In this document: one piece after another, positions 1 through 7,564 of the stretch
Numbering within the stretch: the first letter of the stretch is position 1
Layout: every line of letters begins with the position of its first letter
NCBI RefSeq assembly: GCF_003172935.1
Contig: NZ_QGKS01000109.1
Coordinates: 1 to 37,605 of the forward strand
Reading direction: 5' to 3'
From: Micromonospora sicca
GTDB lineage: Bacteria > Actinomycetota > Actinomycetes > Mycobacteriales > Micromonosporaceae
Length of the DNA stretch: 37,605 nucleotides
Notes under the pieces: model-generated
What the model saw: only the letters and a program-made list of their open reading frames with translations
Databases searched by the model: none
Told to the model about the DNA's origin: nothing
Translations under genes and position numbers: made by a program

Positions 1-2
1 GC

Positions 3-749
3 CCGGCACCGCACCCCGGTCACCCGGGAGCGGCGCAGCCCGGCCCGGGGCGCTGGCCGGGCCCGGGGTACGCCCCCGGGCCGGGACACCCGCAGGGGCC
101 GCCGCCCGGCTGGCCGTACCCGACCTGGCCGGGGCGGCCGCCCGAGCCGCGGCCGCACGGGCTGCCGCTGGCCTCGTACGGCGTCCGCCTGGTCGCCCGC
201 CTGATCGACTTCGGCGCCGTGTTCCTGCTCAACGCCGTGGTCAACGGCTGGTTCGTCTGGCGGTACGTCGAGGAGATCTCGCCGTACCTGCGGGAGTCGG
301 TGCGCCGGTCGCTTTCCGGCAACACCTCCACGGAGGGGCTGCCCCAGCCGGGCGAGCAGGCCGCCGGGCTGCAGATCGCCATCCTGCTGATCGCCACCGC
401 GCTCTGGTTCGCCTACGAGGTGCCGTCGATGGCGGCCCAGGGCCAGACGTTCGGCAAGCGGGTGATGCGGGTGCGGGCGGTCCCGATCGAGGCCGACCAG
501 CCGCTCGGCTTCGGCCGGGCGACCCGGCGGTGGAGCACCCTCGGCCTGCCCACCCTGCTCTGGTACTGCTGCGGTTTCGGCCTGCTGCTCCAGTTCGTCG
601 ACGCGGTCTCCCCGCTCTTCGACCACCCGCTGCGCCAGGCGCTGCACGACAAGCGGGCGCAGACCGTCGTGGTGCAGGTGCCCCGCGCCACGCCCGACAC
701 CCGTACCGCCCCGCACGACCGCGCCAACCACCCGGGAGACACACCATGA
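3..749 (+). CDS. RDD family membrane protein (5' end outside window)
   Basis: The reading frame is open from the window edge, so the true start lies upstream. The first 55 or so visible residues are rich in Pro, Gly, Trp and Tyr (PGWPYPTWPG type), a common cytoplasmic low-complexity tail in actinobacterial RDD proteins. The RDD domain follows: the RLIDF arginine/aspartate signature in helix 1, a second hydrophobic helix (LQIAILLIATALWF), the G-x-T-x-GKRVM loop, a third helix (LLWYCCGFGLLLQFV), and the closing HDKRAQTVVV. RDD proteins are integral membrane proteins, some linked to ion or osmolyte exchange; the substrate cannot be inferred. Its TGA overlaps the ATG of hisC by four bases (ATGA), so the two are translationally coupled although functionally unrelated. 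Family call is firm; function is unknown. Confidence 0.85.
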   Translation, partial: PAPHPGHPGAAQPGPGRWPGPGYAPGPGHPQGPPPGWPYPTWPGRPPEPRPHGLPLASYGVRLVARLIDFGAVFLLNAVVNGWFVWRYVEEISPYLRESVRRSLSGNTSTEGLPQPGEQAAGLQIAILLIATALWFAYEVPSMAAQGQTFGKRVMRVRAVPIEADQPLGFGRATRRWSTLGLPTLLWYCCGFGLLLQFVDAVSPLFDHPLRQALHDKRAQTVVVQVPRATPDTRTAPHDRANHPGDTP

Positions 750-1849
750 CCGACACCGGACGTCACCAGCCGCCGCTGCGGCTGACCCGCGCCGACCTCG
801 ACGCGCTGCCGAACTACGTGCCCGGCCGGAGCCCGGCGGACCTGGCCCGCGAGCTGGGCCTGCCCGAGGCGATCAAGCTGGCCAGCAACGAGGTGCCGTA
901 CGGCCCGCTGCCCGGCGTGGTGGAGGCGGTCGCCGAGGCGGTGGCCGGCTCGCATCGCTACCCGGACATGGGCGTGGTGGCGCTGCGCCAGGCCCTGGCC
1001 GACCGGTACGGCGTGGACGCCGACCGGATCGCCACCGGCTGCGGCTCGGTGGCGCTGGCCGAGCACCTGGTCCGGGCCACCTGCCTCCCCGGCGACGAGC
1101 TGCTCTACTCGTGGCGGTCGTTCGAGGCGTACCCGATCATCGCGGCGACCAGCGGCGCGACCAGCGTGCGGGTGCCCAACGACGCCGGGCACGGCCACGA
1201 CCTGGCCTCGATGGCCGCGGCGGTGACCGACCGGACCCGGATGATCCTGGTCTGCAACCCGAACAACCCGACCGGCACCGCCGTCCGCAAGGCCGAGCTG
1301 GACCGTTTCCTCGACGCGGTGCCGGACGACGTGCTGGTGGTGATCGACGAGGCCTACCGGGAGTTCGTCACCGACCCGGAGGTGCCGGACGGCCTGACCT
1401 ACCTGGACCGGCCGAACGTCGTCGTGCTGCGCACCCTGTCGAAGGCGTGGGGCCTGGCCGGGCTGCGGATCGGCTTCCTGGTCGCCGCCCCGGAGGTGGC
1501 CGCCGCCGTCCGCAAGGTCGTCACCCCCTTCTCCACCAGCATGGCCGCCCAGGCCGGCGCCCTTGCGGCGCTGGCCCAGGCCGACGAGGTGGAGCGCCGG
1601 TGCGCGCTGGTGGTCTCCGAACGGGACCGGGTCACCGAGGCGCTGCGCAAGTTCGTCCCGGACGTGCCGGCCAGCCAGGCCAACTTCGTCTGGCTGCCGC
1701 TCGGCGACCGGGCCGTCGAGTTCGGCAAGGCCTGCGAGGCGCGCGGCGTGATCGTCCGGCCGTTCGCCGGCGACGGGGTCCGGGTCACCATCGGCACCCC
1801 GGGGGAGAACGACGCCTTCCTCGCCGCCGCCGAGTCGGCGCTGGCCTGA
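746..1849 (+). CDS. hisC: Histidinol-phosphate aminotransferase (HisC-like, class I/II PLP aminotransferase)
   Basis: 367 aa. It transfers an amino group between imidazole-acetol phosphate and glutamate in histidine synthesis (cytosolic, PLP-dependent). Visible landmarks: LASNEVPYGP near residue 46, the substrate/PLP region NPNNPTGT near 181, DEAYREF near 201, and the Schiff-base lysine K233 in TLSKAWGLAGLRIGF. Length fits the family. The ATG at 746 overlaps the preceding stop and is preceded by a GGGAGA ribosome site. No other his genes are nearby, so this may be a second hisC-like copy or an aromatic aminotransferase (PhhC/Pat type) rather than the his-operon copy. Homogentisate catabolism genes lie 2.3 kb away, which makes an aromatic amino acid role worth considering. 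Fold certain, substrate less so. Confidence 0.82.
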   Translation: MTDTGRHQPPLRLTRADLDALPNYVPGRSPADLARELGLPEAIKLASNEVPYGPLPGVVEAVAEAVAGSHRYPDMGVVALRQALADRYGVDADRIATGCGSVALAEHLVRATCLPGDELLYSWRSFEAYPIIAATSGATSVRVPNDAGHGHDLASMAAAVTDRTRMILVCNPNNPTGTAVRKAELDRFLDAVPDDVLVVIDEAYREFVTDPEVPDGLTYLDRPNVVVLRTLSKAWGLAGLRIGFLVAAPEVAAAVRKVVTPFSTSMAAQAGALAALAQADEVERRCALVVSERDRVTEALRKFVPDVPASQANFVWLPLGDRAVEFGKACEARGVIVRPFAGDGVRVTIGTPGENDAFLAAAESALA

Positions 1850-1856
1850 CATCCCC

Positions 1857-1891
1857 GCTGCTCGCCGCGACCTTATGTCGCGGCGAGCAGC
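1857..1891. terminator. Bidirectional hairpin between hisC and the beta-propeller gene
   Basis: Perfect 15-bp arms (1857-1871 and 1877-1891) around a 5-nt loop CTTAT. The TAA stop of the minus-strand gene lies in the loop (complement of TTA at 1873-1875), so the stem includes that gene's last codons. It begins 8 bp after the hisC stop, so it can end transcription from both convergent genes. There is no T tract. Confidence 0.8.
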
Positions 1892-3123
1892 ACGGGCTCG
1901 GCCGTCAGGAAGTACGCCTGGTCATCCGAGTCCGGGCCGGCGCCCTTGCGGAGCCGTTCCAGGGCGAGGTAGCCGTCCGCCGCGTACGCCCGCCCGGGCA
2001 CCCAGGCCACCCCGTCGTGGCCGATGTCCATGGCGAAGCGGGACCGCTCGGCGCCGGTGCTCGGATCGAGGGTGACCAGGTCGTTCCGCTCGGTCAGCAG
2101 GTGCACCCGACCGGGCTGCACCGCGATGATCCGCACCAGGCCCAGGTCGGCCCGCCGCCACAGGTCCTCGCCGGTCCGCGCCGACCGGCCGGTCAGCACC
2201 CCACCGGTGCTGCCGACGGCCCGCTCGCCGGCGAGTTCGGCGTCCGGCCCGTTCAGGCCGGGCGCGGCGACCGGGTCGCCGGCCCCGACCAGCCAGCCCC
2301 GGCCGGCGTCGTCCCCCGACCCCGCGGTCCGCAGCCCCCGGCACGCCGAGTGCCCGTCGACGCAGCCCACCGGGGTCACCACCAGCCCCCTCCCGCCGCC
2401 GGGGGGGTGCCAGCGGGTGCGGACCGCTCCGGTGGCCGCGTCCCGGAACTCGACCGTCGTCGGCATGGCGCAGCCGTCGACCGCGATCAGCGCGCCGGTG
2501 GCCGTGGTCCCCACGTCGGTACGGCAGTCGCCCGCGTCGACCCGCCAGAGCTGCCGGCCGTCGGCCAGGGCGTACCCACCCACCTGCCGCCGACCGGCGG
2601 CCACCAGCACCGCGCGACCGTCGGCGGTACGCGTGACGTGCAGCCCCGCCGGGTCCCAGACCGTCGACGCGAAGGTACGCCGGGGCTTCGACACCGGTCC
2701 CGGCTCCGGCCCGTCCGCCCGCCAGGCGACCCGCCCGGTCCTTGCGTCCAGCGCCACCACTCTCCCGTCGGACCAGCGGCTGACCACGGTCACCCCGCTG
2801 GCCAGCACGCCGACGAGCTTGGCCGGCCAGCGCCGGTACGACCAGAACGGGGTGACCCGGTGCTTCCCGTCGACCGGCTGGTCGGCGTACACCTGGCGGG
2901 TCCCGGCGTAGACCCGGAGCCGGCCGTCCACGATCAGCGGCGCCACCGGCAGCCGGCCGATCACCCCCACGGGCGGGGTCGCCGCCGGCGGGTACGCGGC
3001 CCGGGCCGGCGTGATCACCTCGGCGGGAGCAAGCACGCGGTAGACGATGGCGGCGACCACCGCGACGGTGAGCACCGCCGCGACCGCCACCGTGATCCGC
3101 CGCCGCCCCTCGGGCAAGCCCAT
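1873..3123 (-). CDS. Membrane-anchored PQQ-like beta-propeller protein
   Basis: 416 aa. A short basic N-terminus (MGLPEGRRRI) and one hydrophobic helix (residues 11-30, VAVAAVLTVAVVAAIVYRVL) give a single N-in anchor. The rest is extracytoplasmic and has the blade pattern of quinoprotein/WD-like propellers (VVALDARTGRVAWRADG, GYALADGRQLWRVDAG, LVTLDPSTGAERSRF), with several cysteines (GDCRTD, DGCAMP, GCVDGHSACRG) that could form disulfides. No PQQ or metal ligand set is evident, so a structural or binding role is more likely than a dehydrogenase. ATG at 3123 is the only sensible start because it precedes the anchor. The last codons and stop lie inside the shared terminator hairpin. Specific function unknown. 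Confidence 0.75.
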   Translation of the reverse strand: MGLPEGRRRITVAVAAVLTVAVVAAIVYRVLAPAEVITPARAAYPPAATPPVGVIGRLPVAPLIVDGRLRVYAGTRQVYADQPVDGKHRVTPFWSYRRWPAKLVGVLASGVTVVSRWSDGRVVALDARTGRVAWRADGPEPGPVSKPRRTFASTVWDPAGLHVTRTADGRAVLVAAGRRQVGGYALADGRQLWRVDAGDCRTDVGTTATGALIAVDGCAMPTTVEFRDAATGAVRTRWHPPGGGRGLVVTPVGCVDGHSACRGLRTAGSGDDAGRGWLVGAGDPVAAPGLNGPDAELAGERAVGSTGGVLTGRSARTGEDLWRRADLGLVRIIAVQPGRVHLLTERNDLVTLDPSTGAERSRFAMDIGHDGVAWVPGRAYAADGYLALERLRKGAGPDSDDQAYFLTAEPVLLAAT

Positions 3124-3233
3124 GCCGCACCTCCGCCCGGCACCCTACCCAGCGGGACCCCCCGCATCCCGGTCAGGTCGAGCCGGCGGAGCCGCGTCGG
3201 CGGGTCGGGCGGCCGCCAGGCGGGGCCGGCGGG

Positions 3234-3716
3234 TCAGGCGGCCTCGGCGGAGGAGGCCGGTGTGACGGCGCGGGTCAGGTCGGCCAGGTCACGCCGGAGG
3301 GCGCCCTCGACCGCGCGGGCGGCGAGGCCGCCGAGGATCAGGGCCAGCACCCGGCCGTACGGGGCGGTCGGCACGGCCTCCTGCTCGACGGTGACCTGGG
3401 TGCAGCCGCGTCGGCGCCGCTCGACCGTCCGCAGCGTCCAGGCGATCCGGTAGTCCACGCCGGCCCCCCGGGAGCTGAGCACCAGCCGGTGCGGCGCGAC
3501 CGCCTCCACCACGAGAAACTCCTCGGACTGCTCGTCGCCGCCCGGGCGGACCCGGGTCTCCCGCCAGGCGGTGCCGGCGGCGAGGGCCCCGGTGGTGAGC
3601 ACCTCCACCGCGCCGACGGCGGAGAGCCAGTCGGCCCGGGCGGAGAGGTCGGTGAGGAGCCGCCAGACGTCGACGTCCCGCGCTTCGATGAATGCGGTAA
3701 CCGTCACCGTCGACAT
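3234..3716 (-). CDS. SRPBCC (START-like) polyketide cyclase/dehydrase family protein
   Basis: 160 aa. The sequence runs like a typical SRPBCC ligand-binding protein: beta-1 STVTVTAFIEARDVDVWRLL, a helix with ARADWLS, a central sheet (VEVLTTG, WRETR, EEFLVVEAVAPHRLVL) and a long C-terminal helix (GALRRDLADLTRAV). It starts at the ATG at 3716, preceded by a strong GGGAGGTG ribosome site; upstream in-frame codons are unlikely coding. These small cytosolic proteins bind hydrophobic ligands; some are cyclases, many have no known role. It stands alone on the minus strand, 110 bp past the beta-propeller gene. Ligand unknown. Confidence 0.75.
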   Translation of the reverse strand: MSTVTVTAFIEARDVDVWRLLTDLSARADWLSAVGAVEVLTTGALAAGTAWRETRVRPGGDEQSEEFLVVEAVAPHRLVLSSRGAGVDYRIAWTLRTVERRRRGCTQVTVEQEAVPTAPYGRVLALILGGLAARAVEGALRRDLADLTRAVTPASSAEAA

Positions 3717-3787
3717 GGCACCTCCCGTGTCGTCCACGGTACGGCGCGTGAACGCGAAACGGGGAGCCCTCGGTGACATTTCCGCCA

Positions 3788-3811
3788 CCGGTGCCCCGGG
3801 CGGGGCACCGG
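3788..3811 (-). terminator. Hairpin after the DUF397 gene
   Basis: Perfect 10-bp arms (3788-3797 and 3802-3811) with loop GGGC. It starts 12 bp beyond the DUF397 stop on the minus strand. No T tract follows. Confidence 0.6.
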
Positions 3812-3823
3812 GGAACGGGTCGG

Positions 3824-4033
3824 TCAGCGCCGGAACGCCCCGGCGCGGATCGCGCTGACGAACGCCGTCCAGCCCGGTGGGCTGACCGCGAGCGTCGGCC
3901 CGGACGGGTCCTTCGAGTCGCGTACCCCGACCACTCCGTGCACGGCGACCACGTTGGCCGCCACCTCCACGCAGAGACCCTGGTCGTTGGAGCGACTGCT
4001 GGTGCGCCAGACGGCGCCGGTGAGCTCGGTCAT
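3824..4033 (-). CDS. DUF397 domain protein
   Basis: 69 aa, essentially a whole DUF397 domain: WRTSSRSNDQGLCVEVAAN near the N-terminus, then VGVRDSKDPSGPTLAVSP and WTAFVSAIR. DUF397 proteins occur in large numbers in Streptomyces and Micromonosporaceae, usually next to an XRE-type helix-turn-helix regulator (DUF5753 family), as in WhiJ- and BldB-related loci. No such partner is adjacent: upstream is the fah terminator hairpin and downstream is its own hairpin, so this is an orphan. GAGGTAAC lies just before the ATG at 4033. It may work with a regulator encoded elsewhere. Confidence 0.8.
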   Translation of the reverse strand: MTELTGAVWRTSSRSNDQGLCVEVAANVVAVHGVVGVRDSKDPSGPTLAVSPPGWTAFVSAIRAGAFRR

Positions 4034-4124
4034 CCTCGTTACCTCCTGTCCGCTCGCGCGCCACGACCGGCCGCGGACGGCTCGTGGCGTCGGAATCCGC
4101 GACGATCAACGCGGAATGCGCGGT

Positions 4125-4153
4125 CCCCGGTCGCACCCGCTGTGCGACCGGGG
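4125..4153 (-). terminator. Hairpin after fumarylacetoacetase
   Basis: Perfect 12-bp arms (4125-4136 and 4142-4153) and a 5-nt loop CCGCT, 32 bp beyond the stop of the minus-strand fah gene. It isolates the homogentisate operon from DUF397. Confidence 0.7.
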
Positions 4154-4185
4154 GCGACCGGGGAACGGTGGACGACGGGACCGGC

Positions 4186-5385
4186 TCAGCGGGCGGGGAG
4201 GATGCTCCCGGTGACGTCGCCCAGGGCGATCGTGGTGCCGTCCGGGCCCGGCGCGGTGGCGGTGATGGTGACCGTGTCGCCGTCCTCCAGGAACGTCCGG
4301 GTGCCACCGTCGGCGAACTTGACCGGCTCGGCGCCGCCCCAGGTCAGCTCCAGGAACGAGCCGACCTGGCCGCGGTCCGGGCCGGACACGGTGCCGGAGG
4401 CGTAGAGGTCGCCGGTACGCAGCGACGCGCCGTTGACGGTGAGGTGGGCGAGCTGCTGCGCCGGCGTCCAGTACATGGTGGCGAAGGGCGGCCGGCTCAC
4501 CCGCTCGCCGTTCCACTCGACCGACAGCCGGAGATCAAGCCCGAGGTGCGGGGTGTCGTGCAGGTACCCCTGCACCGGTGGGTCCTGGTCGGGGGCGGGC
4601 ACGAAGGCGTCGGCCAGCGCGTCCAGCGGGGTCACCCAGGCCGAGACCGAGGTGGCGAAGGACTTGCCGAGGAACGGGCCGAGCGGCTGGTACTCCCAGG
4701 CCTGGATGTCGCGGGCGGACCAGTCGTTGACCAGCACCACACCGAAGACGTGGTCGGCGAAGTCGGCCACGGAGACCCGATCGCCGAGCGCGCTCGGCAT
4801 CCCGACCACGAAGCCCACCTCGGCCTCGATGTCCAGGCGTACGGAGGGGCCGGTGGTCGGGCCCTGCGCGCTGGCCCGCTGGCCACGGGGGCGGACGACC
4901 GGGGTGCCGGAGACCACCACGGTGCCGGCCCGGCCGTGGTAACCGATCGGTAGGTGCTTCCAGTTGGGCAGCAGGGGCGGCTGGCCGGGGCGGAAGATCT
5001 GCCCGACGTTGGCCGCGTGGTGCTCGGACGAGTAGAAGTCGACGTAGTCGGCGACCTCGAACGGGAGCAGCAGCTCCACCTCGCGCAGCGGGACCAGCAG
5101 CGGCTCCACCGCCGGCCGGTGCGTCTCGTCGGTGAGCAGCTCGGTGACCCGCTGCCGGACGGCCGTCCACTGGGGGCGGCCGAGGGCCATGAAGTCGTTC
5201 AGCGTGGGCCGGCCGAGCGCCCCGGCGGCCAGCACCAGGTCCGCCGCCTCGGCGCCGGCCAGGTCCAGCACGAACTTCCCGATGCGTACGCCGATCCGCG
5301 GCTCCTGCCCGCCGCGCCGGAACACGCCGTACGGCAGGTTCCGCACCCCGTACGGCGAACCGTCGGCACCCGTCACCCAGGTCAT
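4186..5385 (-). CDS. fahA: Fumarylacetoacetase
   Basis: 399 aa. It hydrolyses fumarylacetoacetate to fumarate and acetoacetate, the last step of tyrosine/homogentisate breakdown in the cytosol. The N-terminal SH3-like domain spans about residues 1-105. The catalytic domain has the full ligand set by alignment to the mouse enzyme: D116 and H123 in DFYSSEHHAANVG, E187/E189 in LDIEAEVGF, D221 in VNDWSARDIQAWEY and K241 in GKSFATS. Length and motifs match the long eukaryote-like FAH class rather than short FAH-domain hydratases. The ATG overlaps the preceding gene's stop (ATGA), so it is translationally coupled to the unknown gene at 5382-6239 and probably shares its promoter. Identification is secure. 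Confidence 0.95.
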   Translation of the reverse strand: MTWVTGADGSPYGVRNLPYGVFRRGGQEPRIGVRIGKFVLDLAGAEAADLVLAAGALGRPTLNDFMALGRPQWTAVRQRVTELLTDETHRPAVEPLLVPLREVELLLPFEVADYVDFYSSEHHAANVGQIFRPGQPPLLPNWKHLPIGYHGRAGTVVVSGTPVVRPRGQRASAQGPTTGPSVRLDIEAEVGFVVGMPSALGDRVSVADFADHVFGVVLVNDWSARDIQAWEYQPLGPFLGKSFATSVSAWVTPLDALADAFVPAPDQDPPVQGYLHDTPHLGLDLRLSVEWNGERVSRPPFATMYWTPAQQLAHLTVNGASLRTGDLYASGTVSGPDRGQVGSFLELTWGGAEPVKFADGGTRTFLEDGDTVTITATAPGPDGTTIALGDVTGSILPAR

Positions 5386-6239
5386 TCGTCGTATCCCCCG
5401 TTCACCAGCCCCAGCCGGATCAGATCGGTCAGTGGTTCCTCAATGCTGCACGAGCCGTACCCGATCCAGAGCGGACGCTCCGTCTCGCGGTCGGCCCGCG
5501 CCCGCTCCACCAGCCGGACCGGGTCGGTGGCGGCGAGCAGCTCAGCCACGACGTCCACCTCGGCGTCCTCGGTGGCGGCGAGCGTGGCGGCGAGCACGTT
5601 GACGAAGCCGTGGTGGGTGAAGCCGGTCTCCGGGTCCCGGTGCCGCACCGCGTGGTGCAGCCCGGCGGTCAGCTTGAACGGCAGCCTCCGGTCCCGGCAG
5701 GCGCAGATCACCGCGGCCAGCTCGATCGGCGTCGGGAAGAGCTCGGCGGCCAGTCCGCCGGTGCGGAACTTCGCCGCGACCCGCAGCCCGCCGGCCCGCG
5801 CCCCGGCGACCGCGTCCAGCGCCCCCATCAGCCCGAAGGTCAGCGGGATCTCCGCGTACACGGGGATGGCGCCCAGCCGCTCGGCGAGCTTCACCAGCTC
5901 GGCCAGGCCCGGCTGCGGGTCCTCGCCACGCTTGGCGACCGCCGCCTCGACCTGGCGGACGGTGATCCGGGGATCGGCCTCGGCGAGCGCCGCGTCGAGC
6001 TGGCCGATCGGCACGTCGCCGATGACGCCGACCGCCACCGGCTCGTCCGGGCCGAGCAGGTCGGGCAGCTCCGGCAGGGTCGAGGCGGGCAGCAGCAGCG
6101 GGCCGACCAGGTCGGCGTACCAGGCGGTGCGGTGCCGCCGGTGGGCGCCCACCGCGTCGGGCAGCGCGGCGCTGCCGGGCGGGAAGACAGCGGCGTCGTC
6201 GACGAGACCGGCGAAGAGTCGGGGCACGTGCGTTGACAC
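5382..6239 (-). CDS. Unknown protein in the homogentisate operon (candidate isomerase-step gene)
   Basis: 285 aa. I do not recognise a named family. Visible features are an N-terminal LFAGLVDDAAVFPPG, alternating hydrophobic strands and helices (AVGVIGDVPI, GAIPVYAEIPL, GLRVAAKFRTGG, PFKLTAGLHHAVRH, FVNVLAATL) that look like a TIM-barrel-type fold, conserved-looking His/Lys/Arg in KFRTGG and AGLHHAVRH, and a C-terminal WIGYGSCS. No signal peptide or membrane segment. It is the first gene of the operon, overlapping fahA by four bases and diverging from hmgA. Pathway logic leaves maleylacetoacetate isomerase unassigned here, so this is a candidate for that step or for an accessory step; this is inference from position only. 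The GTG at 6239 lacks a ribosome site but lies two bases after a predicted +1, implying a leaderless mRNA. An alternative GTG is at 6227. Confidence 0.7.
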   Translation of the reverse strand: MSTHVPRLFAGLVDDAAVFPPGSAALPDAVGAHRRHRTAWYADLVGPLLLPASTLPELPDLLGPDEPVAVGVIGDVPIGQLDAALAEADPRITVRQVEAAVAKRGEDPQPGLAELVKLAERLGAIPVYAEIPLTFGLMGALDAVAGARAGGLRVAAKFRTGGLAAELFPTPIELAAVICACRDRRLPFKLTAGLHHAVRHRDPETGFTHHGFVNVLAATLAATEDAEVDVVAELLAATDPVRLVERARADRETERPLWIGYGSCSIEEPLTDLIRLGLVNGGYDE

Positions 6240-6247
6240 GAGACAAG

Positions 6248-6277
6248 AACTTACGGGACGCTACAAGGAACGGACAA
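6248..6277 (-). promoter_or_regulatory. Predicted promoter of the 5382-6239/fahA operon
   Basis: On the minus strand, TTGTCC (6277-6272), an 18-bp spacer, then TAAGTT (6253-6248). The predicted +1 is near 6241, two bases before the GTG start, giving an essentially leaderless transcript. The 19-bp palindrome lies immediately upstream of the -35. Confidence 0.5.
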
Positions 6278-6279
6278 CA

Positions 6280-6298
6280 GCGTCCGATTATCGGACGC
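6280..6298. promoter_or_regulatory. 19-bp palindrome in the hmgA divergent promoter (probable operator)
   Basis: GCGTCCGA-TTA-TCGGACGC: perfect 8-bp arms with a 3-bp centre, between the divergent start codons at 6239 and 6334. Homogentisate genes are commonly controlled by IclR- or MarR/TetR-type repressors that release DNA on binding a pathway intermediate. The regulator gene is not in the window. Confidence 0.6.
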
Positions 6299-6333
6299 AA
6301 TCGGCCGGAGAACGGGACATATCGGGAGGCGAG

Positions 6334-7500
6334 ATGCCGTACTACCGCAGCGTCGGTGAGCTGCCGCGCAAGCGCCACACCCAGTTCCGCCAGCCCGACG
6401 GCAGCCTCTACGCCGAGGAGCTGGTCGGTCAGGAGGGCTTCTCCTCCGACTCGTCCCTGCTCTACCACCGGCACGCGCCGACTGCGATCACCGCCGCCGA
6501 GGAGTTCACCCCGCCCGCCTTCACCCGGGTACCCAACCTGCCCCTCAAGCCCCGCCACCTGCGCACCCACAAGCTCGACGGGGCCGGCGCGGACCCGGTG
6601 CTCGGCCGGCAGTACCTGCTCGCCAACGACGACGTCCGGATCGCGTACGTGCTGGCCGACCGGCCCTCCCCGCTGTTCCGCGACGCCACCGGCGACCACT
6701 GCCTCTACCTGGAGTCCGGCTCGCTGCGGGTGGAGTCCCCGTTCGGCGTGCTGGACGCGGTGGCCGGCGACTACGTCATCATCCCCACCTCGACCATCCA
6801 CCGGCTGGTGCCCACCGGCGACGAGCCGACCCGGCTGCTGGCCGTCGAGGCGACCGGCCACATCGGCCCGCCCAAGCGCTACCTCTCGGTACGCGGCCAG
6901 TTCCTAGAGCACGCGCCGTACTGCGAGCGGGACGTCCGGGGGCCGGACGCGCCGCTGCTGGTCGACGGCACCGACGTCGAGGTGCTGGTCCGGCACCGTC
7001 GCGGTTGGACGAGGTACGTCTACGCCAACCACCCGTTCGACGTCGTCGGCTGGGACGGGCACCTGTACCCGTGGGCGTTCTCCATCCACGACTTCGAGCC
7101 GATCACCGGCCGGATCCACCAGCCGCCGCCCGTGCACCAGACCTTCCAGGGCCCGAACTTCGTGATCTGCTCGTTCGTGCCGCGCAAGGTGGACTACCAC
7201 CCGGACGCCATCCCGGTGCCGTACAACCACCACAACGTCGACTCCGACGAGATGCTCTTCTACACCGGCGGCAACTACGAGGCCCGGCGCGGCTCGGGCA
7301 TCGAGCAGGGCTCGATCTCGCTGCACCCGTCCGGCTTCACCCACGGCCCGCAGCCGGGCGCCGCCGAGCGCTCGATCGGCGTCGACTTCTTCGACGAGCT
7401 GGCCGTCATGGTCGACACCTTCCGGCCCCTCGACCTCTGCGACGCGGCGTCCGCCTGCGAGGACGACGGCTACGCCTGGACCTGGGCGCGACGCGCGTAG
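6334..7500 (+). CDS. hmgA: Homogentisate 1,2-dioxygenase
   Basis: 388 aa. It opens the homogentisate ring with O2 to give maleylacetoacetate; non-haem Fe(II), cytosolic. Iron ligands can be read in the C-terminal cupin: H300 and E306 in NHHNVDSDEMLFYTGGNY, and H337 in SGFTHGPQPG. The N-terminal part carries the usual PRKRHTQFRQPDGSLY opening. The ATG at 6334 has a good GGGAGG ribosome site; longer in-frame extensions run through the divergent promoter and are not coding. It is transcribed alone, divergent from the unknown gene and fahA, and probably controlled through the palindrome at 6280-6298. At 388 aa it is somewhat shorter than the human enzyme, as in the bacterial subgroup. Secure. Confidence 0.95.
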   Translation: MPYYRSVGELPRKRHTQFRQPDGSLYAEELVGQEGFSSDSSLLYHRHAPTAITAAEEFTPPAFTRVPNLPLKPRHLRTHKLDGAGADPVLGRQYLLANDDVRIAYVLADRPSPLFRDATGDHCLYLESGSLRVESPFGVLDAVAGDYVIIPTSTIHRLVPTGDEPTRLLAVEATGHIGPPKRYLSVRGQFLEHAPYCERDVRGPDAPLLVDGTDVEVLVRHRRGWTRYVYANHPFDVVGWDGHLYPWAFSIHDFEPITGRIHQPPPVHQTFQGPNFVICSFVPRKVDYHPDAIPVPYNHHNVDSDEMLFYTGGNYEARRGSGIEQGSISLHPSGFTHGPQPGAAERSIGVDFFDELAVMVDTFRPLDLCDAASACEDDGYAWTWARRA

Positions 7501-7564
7501 TCGCGGTCGGGGTGGTCACCGTCCCCAGGTCGGTCGCCGTCCAGGGGCTGCTCTCGGCCACCGG

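Noticed and set aside
413..1852. A 479-codon minus-strand frame opposite hisC
   Set aside because: Shadow of hisC; repetitive Gly/His/Arg composition and no recognisable motif.
1111..3453. A 780-codon plus-strand frame across hisC and the beta-propeller gene
   Set aside because: It crosses two convergent real genes and a terminator; Arg/Pro/Gly shadow of GC-rich codons.
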